64,000 nucleotides of DNA, from NCBI GenBank assembly GCA_020002185.1, contig CM034541.1, forward strand, positions 32,056,861 through 32,120,860. Direction: 5' to 3'. Numbering within the stretch: the stretch's first letter is position 1; each line of letters opens with the position of its first letter. Position numbers and translations under genes: made by a program. This stretch comes from Paraescarpia echinospica. Its lineage: Eukaryota; Annelida; Polychaeta; Sabellida; Siboglinidae. The notes below the pieces were generated by a model, which saw nothing but the letters and a program-made list of their open reading frames with translations, was not told the origin of the DNA and did not search any database. Of the stretch, positions 47,501-60,200 are shown piece after piece.

Positions 47501-48525
47501 GTTTCGTGTCCAACATGATAGTTCCTTACACGTTCAGTTCGGTTTCTTCCGTTTCTAGCAAAGGTGATTTCATTACAATCCCTGCGTTGTTCACCAGCAG
47601 GTCGATTGGTCCAATCTGCTCCACGGCTTTCCTCGCAGTCGTCCAGTCGGACAAGTCGACACAAACTGTGTGCATACAAGGATTCTAAAATAAAAATTTA
47701 AATAAATGTAACAATTGCGAGTTTTTGTACATGTATGCATATTATACTAAGCACATAAATGGTGAATTATAATAGCAATTAATTAATTAATCAATTGCCG
47801 CAAACACAGTGTTGCGTATGCGTATGCTCGGATTTGTGCGAGTGCGTGTGTTCGTGTGTATGTGTGTGTGTGTGTGTGTGAGTGTGTGTGTGTGTACGTG
47901 TGAATGTGCGTGTGTGTTTGCGTGTGCATGCAAGCATGTGTGCATTTGAGCCTTGAGGGAAACAGACGTCGTATGGTTACTGTATTACTTTACATAAAGT
48001 TACAGAATACGAAATGAGTACCATTGGTATTATTACCTTAGCTTCCAGTTTTTCGAGGTCCTCCTGTATAAGACTCAAGGCGTATGTTTCTGCACCGCCG
48101 GCAAATAGGGCTTCTGCAATTTCCTTTCCCATTCCTACAATGATGATGAGCAACATAATGTTTATGTCAATTTCCCACTTTTTTCAATTAGTATAATGGG
48201 AAGTTTAGAAGAAGACACAGAACAATTACATGTAAACAACGGAGTAAGTATGTGCGTGTGTGCGTGTGTGCGTGCGTGCGTGCCTGTGTGCGTTCATGTT
48301 AGCATGCGTGCGGCGTAGGTGTTTGGAGGGATAACACTTCTGCAAGACCTCCATTCGCACTTTGTGATATTGATGTAATAACACATCCTATCAATGTGGA
48401 GTGTGGTATAGGCTCGTTTATATATATTATTAGCCTACTTCATAAACAACAACACTTCATTACGATGGCCTACCTGCACCTGCTCCCGTAACCAAAGCAC
48501 GCTTTCCATCAAAACGAATGTCCAT
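41599..48525 (-). CDS. Gene B: L-xylulose/dicarbonyl reductase-like short-chain dehydrogenase, 7 exons, 244 aa
   Basis: Exons on the minus strand: 48525-48474, 48134-48037, 47684-47530, 47259-47217, 46444-46280, 42254-42137 and 41702-41599, lengths identical to gene A. Protein differences from A that I can see: residue 53 G to C, PTAVM to PTVVM (the usual family form) and DPVKKAA to DPVQKAA. The catalytic tetrad N107, S136, Y149, K153 is intact; A17 and L39 are shared with A. Its intron 5 carries the mirrored RTE/CR1/SINE nest. With gene C and the orphan exon it forms a tandem array on the minus strand. It could be the other allele of gene A if the palindrome is an assembly product. Confidence 0.9.
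42418..42655 (+). repeat. tRNA-derived SINE, 5' part (right arm)
   Basis: Mirror of 32410-32650: A-box GTGGCCGAGTGGTTAGG at 42424 and B-box GGTTCGAATTTC at 42469. It lies directly upstream of the RTE element. Confidence 0.7.
42660..45810 (+). mobile_element. RTE-type retrotransposon in intron 5 of gene B, internally deleted, with nested CR1
   Basis: Mirror of 29250-32400. [10 protein letters not shown] is near 42775, MGDFNGQV near 44398, [19 protein letters not shown] (intact SDH box) near 44665, RETIMV near 45065, followed immediately by the catalytic box, here intact as FADDI (45080). [16 protein letters not shown] and [13 protein letters not shown] follow. The trinucleotide tail is at 45778-45805. 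The RT core between linker and FADD is missing in both arms, so the deletion predates the duplication; the D-to-A change in the left arm came later. Confidence 0.85.
43057..44341 (+). mobile_element. CR1-like element nested inside the RTE element (right arm)
   Basis: Mirror of 30731-32006. [29 protein letters not shown] and [15 protein letters not shown] are readable. It ends with three full AATCTTGTTA units against two in the left arm. Confidence 0.85.
46615..46800 (+). mobile_element. Tiny non-LTR ORF2 C-terminal remnant in intron 4 of gene B
   Basis: Mirror of 28260-28440; reads [18 protein letters not shown]. Confidence 0.4.
47860..47915 (+). repeat. (TG)n microsatellite in intron 2 of gene B
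   Basis: Shorter counterpart of 27129-27195, interrupted by GTGAGTG. Confidence 0.95.
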
Positions 48526-48539
48526 CTCTTGTTTTAGGT

Positions 48540-51500
48540 TGTGCCTCTGCGACAAAATGACACGGGCGTCCTTTGTTCAATTCTGTATGAAGAGCCTTGA
48601 GACGTTCAAGGTGACGAATATGGGGATGAAATGGAGGCGTGTCTCATATTCGTGTCGGTGAGAATGCGATCAGTTGCAAGGTACAAAGTCTGAGTGTTAT
48701 CGTATTCTTAAATGATGTAATGTTGTATTTAGTGTAGAGGGGGGAACATTAGACAGCGGTTTACTTGGCAGTGAAGTTTTTAATTTTCGTATTAGTATTC
48801 CGTGTTCGTCCACTACATTTTAGCATCTACAAGTAACGGGTGCCTAAATTACAATGTGTTTATTCAGAAACTTTCTGGGCTCAATTATGATTTAAACTCA
48901 TTTTTGTTGAGTCATATGGCAAGGTGATGGCCTTTTTCTTACTTCTTAGCCAATTTATCCCCTGCCTCACCAAATTGGCAGTGTGGATCTGTATGTGCTG
49001 TTCAACTTTATAGGTAAAGCGGTGCTAGGAATCATATTACACATATCAACATTTTACTTTGATAGTTTACTAAGTCACCATGATCAAAAAAATTAATACT
49101 TGAGTGTTTTACTCAGCTGTACAGCTCAAATAAAAATGCAATTTGATACGTGCAGCCCGCCAGCCGGTAGGCCTGTGAATCAGACCCACATGTTACACTC
49201 AGCTGACAAGTCTGCGTGGGCGAGTGGAATTTGCCCTGGAAAGATGGATAGCCAACTTGTTCATGCAGATATCTGGCAGCGCATTGGCTGAAACAGGAAA
49301 ATACTACTTGTCCTGTTTGTGGCAAACACACGTTCAGCCTTGTGCTGATAGGCCCTTCACTGGTGGCACAGGCATATACAGACTGTGCCTGCCATTTTCA
49401 TATGGAGTGAAAACGGCAGGCATGTACATACATGAAGTTAGAATGCTTGCTTTCCTGCATGTTTCTACAAGTTATATAAGAGGACTCCCGTTTTTTAGAA
49501 CTGATTGGGACATGGCAAAATTAAACTGCTTAAATAAGTTCTACAAGCAAGCAGGTACCTGTTTGCCTATTCATTATAGGCAGTCGGTATTTCAAAATAA
49601 ATGCTAATAAAGTACCATTGAATAAAGAGAATTATAACTGGAAATAATCAAATAAATTTGAATAATAAACTTTATATTGAATTATTCATCAACACTGACA
49701 ATAAAACATGTTCATATGTGTATACCATAGTGCCAAGGCTATGTTTTCATGTAAACTGATATTGTATAATATCATTCATATTTCATAAGGTACGAGCAAT
49801 GGATTAGCAATCTGAAGGATGTCATTATCCAACTGCGTAGTACTGTACTACACAGTTGGATATTGACATTTACTACATGTTTTGCATATATGTCCACTAC
49901 GTGCCAAATCATTATATATATTTTAGACAGGACTGTTGACATTTTAGTAATTATGTGACAAGATGTCTATAACTACTAACTTGTTTGTTAATGTTCCTCC
50001 AATAACAATCACACATCGCTTCCCGTCCGACTTACAACTGATTTTACTTATTTAACAAAGCTTCCCATTTCACACTGCAGCCATTGTTGGACTGCCGTCA
50101 CAACGTTTGTAAGATAACATCTGATTGGTTGTCGAGAGAAAATCCAACCAATCAAGCCATGTCTTAAACTTGCTGAATCCAGGTTTCGTGCAGGAAGTAC
50201 GTATTATCGTTCAAAATGGAAACAGTTAGGATTAGCTTCTTAACAAGACGATGAAGATTTGAGCTTTTGGACAACTTCATCGGTGGAAAAATACATGCTT
50301 GGATTGATGCCGTCAAGCTGTGCTATGCATGAGCGCACACACAATATATTTTGGCTAACACAACTAATAAATCCACAGTGCAGATAAGTATATATTTCTT
50401 TCTCAACTTGCTAATCAGTCAGATATAGCACACCTTTGTAGACTGATCCTGACAAAGGGGTTTAAATATAGAAGCATACAAAGGATGCTAGCACTGAGCT
50501 GGTTAATAAATCAAACACAACCTAAAGTGACCAGGCATATCAGATATGGGTAGTCACATGTACAATCACATGATCAGCTGGTTGGCTGACAATAGAGTTC
50601 TAAGAAATAGGGCATGTCATCAGCTGTATCACATTGAGTAAATATCAACATCCGATTTATATCAAACCAACACACCAGCATAATGCTATGGCCTATGCAA
50701 CTGTAACAATAGTACTAAAATATATATATACCAGGGTTTACAGTTTACAAACTATATGGCAGTCTAACTTTAAATAAGTCTCTAGAATCATGGCCTTGTC
50801 TGGTGGAAATTACCATCATAAATATCCATAGTGACAGTATGATCTGCTAACGTGTAAAAAGTAGAACTCCGGAATTGCTCAATAAAGTTCTACAAAATTT
50901 ACTGTGTTCCTAGATAAACTTAAATGTTATGTTTTACAAATGCTATGTTTTACAGAAGATTACTTCACATTCGCTCGTTCACTGTGGGTGTTCTAAAAGT
51001 TGATAATTAGCAGGTTTCTACTCAGTTTCAGAAAATGAAATAATCCAACGAATTCAAAACCTGTTCTGACCACTTAGCAGTTAAAACCGGTCAAAACCAG
51101 GCCAAAACCTATTAATACTATTGAAAAGTCTAAAACTAACCCAAAATACACCAAACATATTCTAGATTATATTTAGTTCATACACTAATTTTACCTAGTG
51201 ATAGAATATAAATATATACTTGCTTAAAACAAGCATAGCTGGAGATTATAAAACATCAATGCTGAATTGCCGTACAATTACTCTGAAGCAGTCCTTGTTC
51301 CTGCACAACTGAAACTGAATAGACATACATGCTTAACAAATAAAAGTATGTGTATAACACTGATTAATTATTGTAAAGTATTCACCAGTTACAAAGTTCT
51401 TTACATGCACAAATATTCTAGAAACTATTTTGGCAGAAAAAAGATGGCCGTGTTCTTGAATAATTCACAAAGACAGCAGCCTGGCCCTAAATCTACGCCA

Positions 51501-52112
51501 CGGAAATGGCCTGGCTACGCCGAATTCGAATACGTTGTCTGGTGTCAAATTTTGCATTGTCATTAATTATCACTTAATGTAAATAAAACTACTTAATAAA
51601 AAATTATATAATAATATAGTAAGGGTAAATGTTCCATGTATCTGTAATCATCAATCATGAGAACATAGATAGGCTATCTTTTGAAAACACAAAAATTCAA
51701 TTGATTAAACTAAAGAATAAAATAGGACCAACAACAGAGCATGGACCATGTAATACTTTTTAGTTTTTATGCTTTATATTGATTACCATTCTGACATGTT
51801 TACACGTATTGTTGAAAATGACGGTCTAATTTTTGCATGAGCTTGATTTTAATACAATGAGCAATAATACCTCAACTTATCTTGTTTTTATTCATATTGA
51901 ACATATATTTTGACACAATGGTATTTTTATAGTGATTAACAATTAATTACAACAATTTTGCACACACAACTATCACTAAATTATGTTTTGACCACTTTTA
52001 AGGGAAAATGAGCCCGGTTTTAACCAGATTAAAACTGGGCGGTTAAAACCGTTCAACCCTGATCATAATAGTGAATACACAGACTTTGTCATACATGTAA
52101 CATATTTGTTTT
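48540..52112. other. Outer part of the right arm, no recognised gene
   Basis: Mirror of 22986-26490. It includes the 48-bp palindrome at about 49817-49866 and an arm-specific insertion of roughly 80 bp at 51470-51548. Confidence 0.5.
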
Positions 52113-53129
52113 GTCGCTATTTGTATTTTACAAAACAAATAGCGAGGCTTTGCACCTCCACCTCCAGTATCCTAGGTATCAGACTGGTTATATAATATAA
52201 ACTCACATGTCATCAGCCTAAATGTGTCTTAATTAATCACATTAAACATGTTGTCAGCATTATATATATGTGTGTGTGTGTGTGTGTGCGTGTGCGTGTG
52301 CGCGTGCGAGTGTGTAATTAAATATATGTTTAATTTGAATGTTTCGCGTGGAATGTTATGCCCCTTACGCGTTGTATCAACGTGTTCAGGGCGGAGCTAG
52401 TGTATCACTGAGTGTGACCTTTATCTTCCGTGTATAGTTTGACTTACCCTCCAGATACTTGGTATGTGGTACTGGTTAGGATTTACTACCCTCCAGAAAG
52501 ACGGAACTAAAGTACCCAATTTAGGTCTTCCGTCGGGTAAATATTCTGATATTTATTATTTCCAACGTTGACTTCTTGTGGGCCAGAGTTATCGCAAACT
52601 CCTAACCCCTTATTAACTCCATGCATATTCATGAAACATAGGACTCTCTGGTGCCTGTTGGACAAAGAAGAGCCACAAGAACATAAAATATAATAAATAT
52701 GTAAATAATTAAATAATTCAACAGGTCAATTCCACGGATTTATATCATGCTTTCTTATTTTAAGATATCCCGCCCCAACTCTCGCTACTGTTCACGGTCG
52801 ATTGTGCGCAGAGTATAACATAAACACACAATCTAGTGGCTTGACCACTTATAACGTCAACATTGGCAGTGCGATGTGACTCACTGGATTGCCAACATAC
52901 CATTTTGTTCCATTATCACAAATAACCTGAATCAACGTGACAGATTTGTTCATTTTAAATACGTATCTTTTCTCAGGATTCGAGGTCCGTTCACATTGCT
53001 TCATTTTCGTTTGATTAATTGGACAGTTGGCCTCTGATCTACCAATTGTCGACGTGTTTGAGATATATTAAAATTATGATGTTCTACACGCCATGCCGTA
53101 ATTTGCAACAGCACACATTAAAGGTAAAT
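52113..53129. other. Unique flank beyond the right arm, no recognised gene
   Basis: It starts with a hairpin: TCGCTATTTG at 52114 pairs with CAAATAGCGA at 52136. A TG/CG-rich tract lies at 52268-52315. No exon was seen. Confidence 0.45.
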
Positions 53130-53468
53130 AAAGGTAATTTTTTTAATATGGTTTATATAGTGTAGTATCCAGGCCTCAGGACTGCTCAAAGCGCTTAATA
53201 CTTTACTCCCTGGCAGCCCTGTTCAATCGAACACCGGCTCGAAATCTCTGGAAAGCATTCAGCCACGCTGCAGTTAATGCGCGAAGACTACTCGTACACA
53301 AAACCCACCATTGTCTATAGCCAGGTACTTATTCATACATCGGAGTGAAATGAAGTAACGTAGTAGAGTGAACGAACTTGCCAAAGGTTCGACACCGCCG
53401 CAGAGTATTCGAACCCGGGTTCTTTCGGTTGAGAGTCCGAAGGTCTAGCTACTGCACCACGGCGCTAC
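53130..53468 (-). repeat. tRNA-derived SINE with L2-like 3' tail
   Basis: The minus strand begins at 53468 with GCGCCGTGGTGCAGTAGCTAGA (A-box region) and has GGGTTCGAATAC (B-box) about 48 bp on. A body of about 150 bp follows. The 3' part with GCGCTTTGAGCAGTCCTGAG and CTACACTATATAAACC resembles the 3' ends of L2/CR1-group LINEs, which would explain its mobilisation. A tail fragment of the same family is at 4430-4515. Confidence 0.75.
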
Positions 53469-54862
53469 ATGAACTGTTTGTGCAAACGAGTTTAAGTTCA
53501 TCATACAGTGTTGCCCTTTGCTTGTTGTTCCACAGGTAGGTGGGTGTAACTTTTAAATACATTAATTACACAATGTTAATTTACATATTTTAGTTAGTTT
53601 AATGATGTTAATTATGCTGGCGTCTGTCAAGACCAGTGCGATCAGAGGTGCCCAGCTCTGCTGATGGGACAAGTCCACAAAGATAGTTTCAGGCATGTTA
53701 ACTTAATGATGTTGAATCCAATGTTGATATCTGCCACGTTGTACTGTCAACCCATGTCCTTAAAATGGCAAATAGAAAATGTCCGCCAGCGAGATAATTT
53801 CTGCACACAATTTGAATACATAACTCTCGATAGAACGATAAAAGGTATGTGATCAGTGCCGAAGTTTGTCGACACACATTCTCCAAAGCCAAAACGATTC
53901 TTATCAATTTTTATCAGAATGTATGGCTTCCATCTTGGATTTCAAAGATGGCCATTGACGTTATTTTAGTTTGAAAACACACGTGGAAAAACGTACTACC
54001 AAACAAGTATAGTATCTTATTAGTATTTTGACATTAGTCCAAATACGAAAATAGTATTTCTGCCTGTTGACACTAGAATTAGCTTTCTGTCAAACATAGA
54101 CGTTAATATGTATAATGTATTTGGCCATTGTCGCCATTTTGACATATCAGATGGACGCCTGAAACACGGATCAAAACACTGAGAAGAATATTTCTGGTTT
54201 TGGTGAATGTTTCTAGGTGTTGGGTTGGGTTGATGCATCTTTACAGTGATCATACCCACTGGTGTTATGTTTTTGCTCCAAGAGGTATGCAAATTATGTA
54301 AAGACAATTACGACTTTCCCCATAAAAGCCTATAGATGTTTCTTTGCACAAGTCGCATATGAACGATTTGGTCTCGATCACGTAATAGGTAAACAAGAAG
54401 ATGAATCAGATGGATTCTCGTGAGATGTTATTTGGCACAATGCATGGCACAAAATATTACTGCAAGTATCTAATTAAATATATTTTATACGGCAAATAAC
54501 ACGTATATGTCTACTAAATGAATCATGTTATACTCGTCGCAGAAGTTGAATACATGTGATATATATCTTTGCCGTCCTGTCCAATCCAACATGCAGGCGA
54601 TGTTCTCTAGATGACGTTGGCACTGGAATGAATCGTGTCATGTGGCGTAATAGAAATACCGTTACACGAATACTATACGTTGACATAATGGACATCAAGC
54701 AGACTAAAGAAAAGTGTATAAATTCACCATACAGTATACTATACATATTTGATATAGATGACTGAGACAATATCGTCAACATTTCATTTTACTCCATTAA
54801 ATATTTATTTCTTGTCACTGAAGAAACAATACAAGGATTAATATATTTAATTTTTTAGTATT
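53469..54862. other. Stretch without recognised gene, including the 3' flank of gene C
   Basis: No convincing exon. A minus-strand AATAAA (read as TTTATT at 54804-54809) about 55 bp past the stop of gene C is its likely polyadenylation signal. Confidence 0.45.
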
Positions 54863-57162
54863 CTATGTGGCACTTCTACCACCGTCAACCATCAGTGTAA
54901 CTCCGTTGATCATGTCTGCCTTGTCACTCAACAAGTACAACACGGGGTGCACGACGTCCTTCACCTCTGCAAAAAAAACCGCTTGATTTGTAGATATCAA
55001 CGCAACTTCCCGGCGAAAGTTCGCAAGCGAAAGTTCACTGAACGGTTTATCACACACACGTCCGCACACACGCATACGCACATACACACGCACACACACG
55101 TACACACGCTACTATGAGTGCACACCTGGCAACACATGTATGTAATTAACAGCGATCGTGCATGATCCATTTGCACAACAGAGTCAGGACGACATACCGT
55201 ACAATAAGGTTATTTGTTAAATACACATGTCAAGGTTACAGCAAACTATTGTTGTTGCTGCGTCAGAAGTTCGTAATCTTTGATAGATTGATTGTGCATT
55301 AATGAATATTTTGAAATCCCGAATGCGATCTCTATCGCAATACGTATAGTATGATGACTTTTGTGTTATGCATTCAAGTACTAGTATGTATGTATGCGTA
55401 TAAGTATGTAGTTGTGAATGTGTGTGTGTAGTGTACGTATATATATATATATATATGCTGTATATATATATATATACATATGTAATGGTACTAATAATGA
55501 TAATAATAATATGAATAGCGAATCATTCAGGTTCAATCTACGCTCATATCACACATCGATTACCTGGAAGAGGGATGATATGGACAATATTCTCCTTTCT
55601 CGAGACCAACGACTTAACTGATGATATAGCCCTCTTGTCTCATATCCGATATGACTTCTAGGAAAAGACATACATACTCAAGGGCATCAGTGAAAAATTA
55701 GGACTATGATAAACAAAAATAAATCCAAGGTGATGGGACTAAAACAGAGAAATCCGGTATCAATCCATCTCGATCATGAAGAACTGCAAACCACAGACAC
55801 CTTCACCTATCTGAGAAGCATAGTATGCAAAGATGGAGGGGCCGAAGTTAACAACAAGTATCGCACGAACAAGGCCAGGGGTGCTTTCTTCAGACTGACA
55901 CCTGTTCGGATATCAACCCTGCATTCTAGAAGAACAAAGCTGAGTCCTCTCTACTCTTCTCTATTGCTCAGAATGCTGGCGCATGACAGAACTTTACCTC
56001 AAACACCTTTCTATGTTCCATTCAAAATACCTTCGAAATATACTGAAAATATTCTGGCCACAAAAAAATGTCAAACAAGCAACTGCTCTGAATTACCAGA
56101 CCCAACGTTATAAACAACACACTCGCCGCAAGATAATAATAATAATAATATATTTGAATTAATATAGCGCCAGATCCAATACTGCTGCACCGACCCTTAA
56201 CGCGCATGTCTGCAAGTAGAAGTTCGTTGTGTAAAGAAATATTTTGCCCTATTTTAAATATAATAATCTAATCGCGGTTTCCAAGCTTTATTATGAATAA
56301 TTGCGATGGGATGGGTGTAAAAGTATTAGAATGTTGTTCATCTGAGATATTTGGAAGAAGGATATATGCGGAAATATTTATAAATGCTAGCCAATGTGTT
56401 TGTTGTAAGTTGTATTCAGCACAAATAATCTACAAACTGCCAAAACACATATTTTGTGCTAAAATTATTGAGATTTGTTTGAAGTTAGTTAAAATATTTT
56501 AGCAAAAAACAATAAATATGTTCTTGTAGTTAAATAACATATTTGAGTATAATCCTGCAAGAATGATGATATATTTCTTCACTCACGTATCCATTTGGCA
56601 TGTTTACTGCTGAGCTCGACTCCACTGGGCTTTTGCTTACATCCGTGTGCCCATGCAGCCATTCAGAAATGTACACATGCATACTTAGCTATAATTAAAT
56701 ATGTAAATATCATACGGTAATTGGGCTGAACTTTGCTCAGTTCGTAAAGTGAAAGAGTCCCAGTAATTGTGCATAATGGCAATCCCATTTATTTAATAAA
56801 ACATTTGGAAATGTGTGTACAGTGTGTATTAAACCTACCCCAATTACATTACATGATCACAGTGCACATGCATTATATAATTACCTGAATTTAAAATATT
56901 TGAAAACATAAGATTGGTATGCATTAAATATACATGAATTAATGTAGTGTATGTGGATTGCATACTTGGGTAGTGTATAAGTAACTATGCCTACAGTATC
57001 TTTGTTTCATTACTAGCATCAAACCAACTACATGTATATAAAGGACTATACACACATTTCGATTAGTGTGCAAAGTGTACGTTATATCTTGTGTGACTGT
57101 CACACGGATAAAATAATTTTACTCTTATTGTCATGGGAATGTGCAAAATATGACGACATAAT

Positions 57163-57202
<40 letters not shown>

Positions 57203-60200
57203 AAATCGTGTGGTGCGCAATCATGCCACAATGCACATGCAACATTCATTAATGTACACACAGACATATCATTATATTACTAGCATAAAACACATCACCA
57301 TCACAACAAAAGGAGTCGCCAAATTACTTGATGACTTAAAAACAAACAAATCAACAGGACCCAACCAGCCTGCCAAAATCCAGGGTCGGTGCGGCAGTAT
57401 TTTACAGCTGCAGGATTTTCGCTCCTTGCTAACATATAACAAGCCCTGACGTCTCCCCGCGAAAACCTGTACTACCTAACATGCGCATTAAGGGTTGGTG
57501 CGACAGTATTTTTCAGCAGCAGGATTTTTCGCTACAGCGCTACCGACAAAAACACTTTGCTGCGATCGCAAAGGTACGACTCAACCCAGCGTAATACAAC
57601 TCCGTTGTAGCGCCGTTGTAGACGACTGAGAAGTATTGTATGGTCGATGATCGTATCGAAAGCAGCGCTTATGTTAATCAGCATGACGACAGTGCCTTCT
57701 CTTCGGTCAAGGGCCGTCCTAATTTCGTTTACCGCACAAAGTAGGGCGGTCTCCGTTGAATGGTGTCGTTTGTATGCAGATTGAAGAGGATCAGTCAGTG
57801 ATTGATTGACCAAGTGAGTGTTCAATCTGGTGGCCATCACCTTTTCAATTATCTTTGAGAGTTGTGATACATGGCTGACTGGGCGGTAGTTGATTATCGT
57901 GTCTTTTCACATATATGTTTTGTTAATAATGGGTGCACACGAGCACGCTTCAATTCAAGCGGCATTTCTCGTTCCGTTAGGCACGCGTTTGTTACACTGG
58001 CAGAAATGATAGCAAGTGTGTCAATGTTCTGCTTTAAATGATCAGAGGACAGGGGATCAAGTGTGGACTTTTTTGCACTTCGCTCTGATGATAGATGTTA
58101 ATTCACAAACTGTTGTTGGTATACGTGTGAAACTGTCAATCGGCGTCACGTAGCAACATGGTTCGTGCGGCGGCGTGATGCGCTCTCGGGCAACGTGCAA
58201 CTCACTGCGAATTCCGGCAACCTTAGTTTCAAAATAGACGGAAAATGCATTGCAGCAATCAAATGTTCTAGGTACGCCAGTGGTGGCTTCCCATTGAGAG
58301 ATCGAACTGACGATTTTAAAGAGCCTCTCGTTGTCAGCATTTAGCAACTTGTCCTGGTAGTACTTCGTCTTTGTGAGAGATATACTGTTATTGCACTCAT
58401 CGCGTGCAGCAACAAACGTTTGGCGATGGACTCCAGTTTTAAACTCATACACAACAACTACATCTTACGCCCCGTTGTCTTCTCGCGTCGTCAATGTCAC
58501 TGTTGTACCACGGATTTGGTTTGTTGCCTCGGACAATATTCGGGCGCACAGGCGCGTGCTTGTCTATGACTTTTCTTAAGTCAGTGTTGTAGCGTGACAC
58601 AAGTTCCACAGCGTTTGATGGTAATGAAGCAGCGGCTAGCAAAGCACATGTTGTTCTTACGTCGTGGTTGATTGTGGCAGCGTCAAACGAGCGGTAGTTA
58701 CGCATGAGTAGTTCTGTTGATGTCTTGAGTGGACTACTGGCATCAATGATACAGCATACGTGGTCAAGATCAGATATTGATAACGAAACGACTGGTACAG
58801 CGGTGGCAAGATTATCGTATTGAATGTATTTATAGTAGTTTTTAAGAATGTCTTAATATGTGTATTTATTTATAAGTTTTTTAATGATCTCTATTAAAAA
58901 TTGTTTTTTTAAAACATATTTGAGGTAACGTTATATTTTTTACATATTTATTTCTTAGTTAGCATTTCTTTTTATGTAAAATACTATTATATACGTGTGC
59001 ATGTATGTAAAGCTCCCGAGAGCAATTTCAATTGATTGGGCGCTATATAAGTACTTTTATTTATTTATATTTATTTATTTATCGTCATTGTGCGTAATTA
59101 CGAAATCCAGTGTGTGTCCAGCTGAATGTGTGGCTTCACTGACATGCTGGACAAGATTGAAAGAATCGTTTTTCAGTTTCAACGTCATATTTGTTGTTAA
59201 AATCACCGACAATGCAGGACGGAATCACACATAATGACAGCTCTGTAAAAGGCTGCCCAAGTTCCGTGTAAAACACAGTCTTTGTAGAGGACGGTGGCCA
59301 GTAAAACGTGTGCAAGTTAAATTTCCTGGAAATGTCACCATCAGTTCAAATGAAACATAGTTCGATGAAAGAATTAGCTTGGACGAGAATGTGTTTCTGT
59401 GTAAGATGGCCACACCTCCTCCCCGACCCGTAACACGTGGCCCGTTGATACAGGTGTAATCAGTCGGCGTTAATTTCGCAATTATTAGTTTGTCAATAGA
59501 TTTCATCAACCACGTCTCGGTAATCGCAAGTATATCAATATCATGATCTGCTACAAATTCATTAATGGTGATGTCTTTATTTCGGACAGATCGAGCGTTC
59601 AGAAGTGCAGCAGACAAGTTTGATCGTCGATGGTCTAGTAGCACCACTCGTCGTGACGCGGATTAGGTTGCGTGTTGAAAATGCAGCTGACAAGTTGACC
59701 GTCGATGGTCTGGTCGCACTATTCGACTTGGTAAAGGTTACCGGTCGTGTTGTTGTAATTACCGGCATATGCCGTTGCTTGTGGGCACCCCCACGGGAGC
59801 GCCGGCGGGTGGGTCTGTGGAGTGCCATCCCTGCATTACACGCCGTTCTCCAGACAGCATTGTTGAGACGGGTGTTTCTGCAGGGGCGGAAACAATGTAT
59901 TCTGCGGTGAATGTCGTCATGCTTGACTTGACCACACTTGATTTGTAAACAGCAGTGGTTGTGTATGACTGCAACAGCATGGTAGTGTCACACAGGTGCA
60001 AATAGCAAACATAAAATGTCATTAAATCATAAAAAGCCGCAATTACTTGCAATTACGAAGCAGTCAAACGAATGCCTGGTATATTCATAAAAATATGTGA
60101 AATTGGTAACGGTGTGAATTCCCTAAAAGTGGCAAAAATCAGCGATACTCCAGAGACTTCATTCGGTGCAGACAGTTAGGCGCGACCATATATCATATAC

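Larger units (their letters stand above)
38316..52112 (-). repeat. Right arm of the giant inverted repeat (partner 22986-36768)
   Basis: Reverse complement of the left arm, 13797 bp against 13783 bp. Arm-specific changes include an insertion of roughly 80 bp at about 51470-51548, a shorter (TG)n at 47860-47915, three instead of two full tail units at 44303-44341, and amino-acid changes in gene B. Confidence 0.97.
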
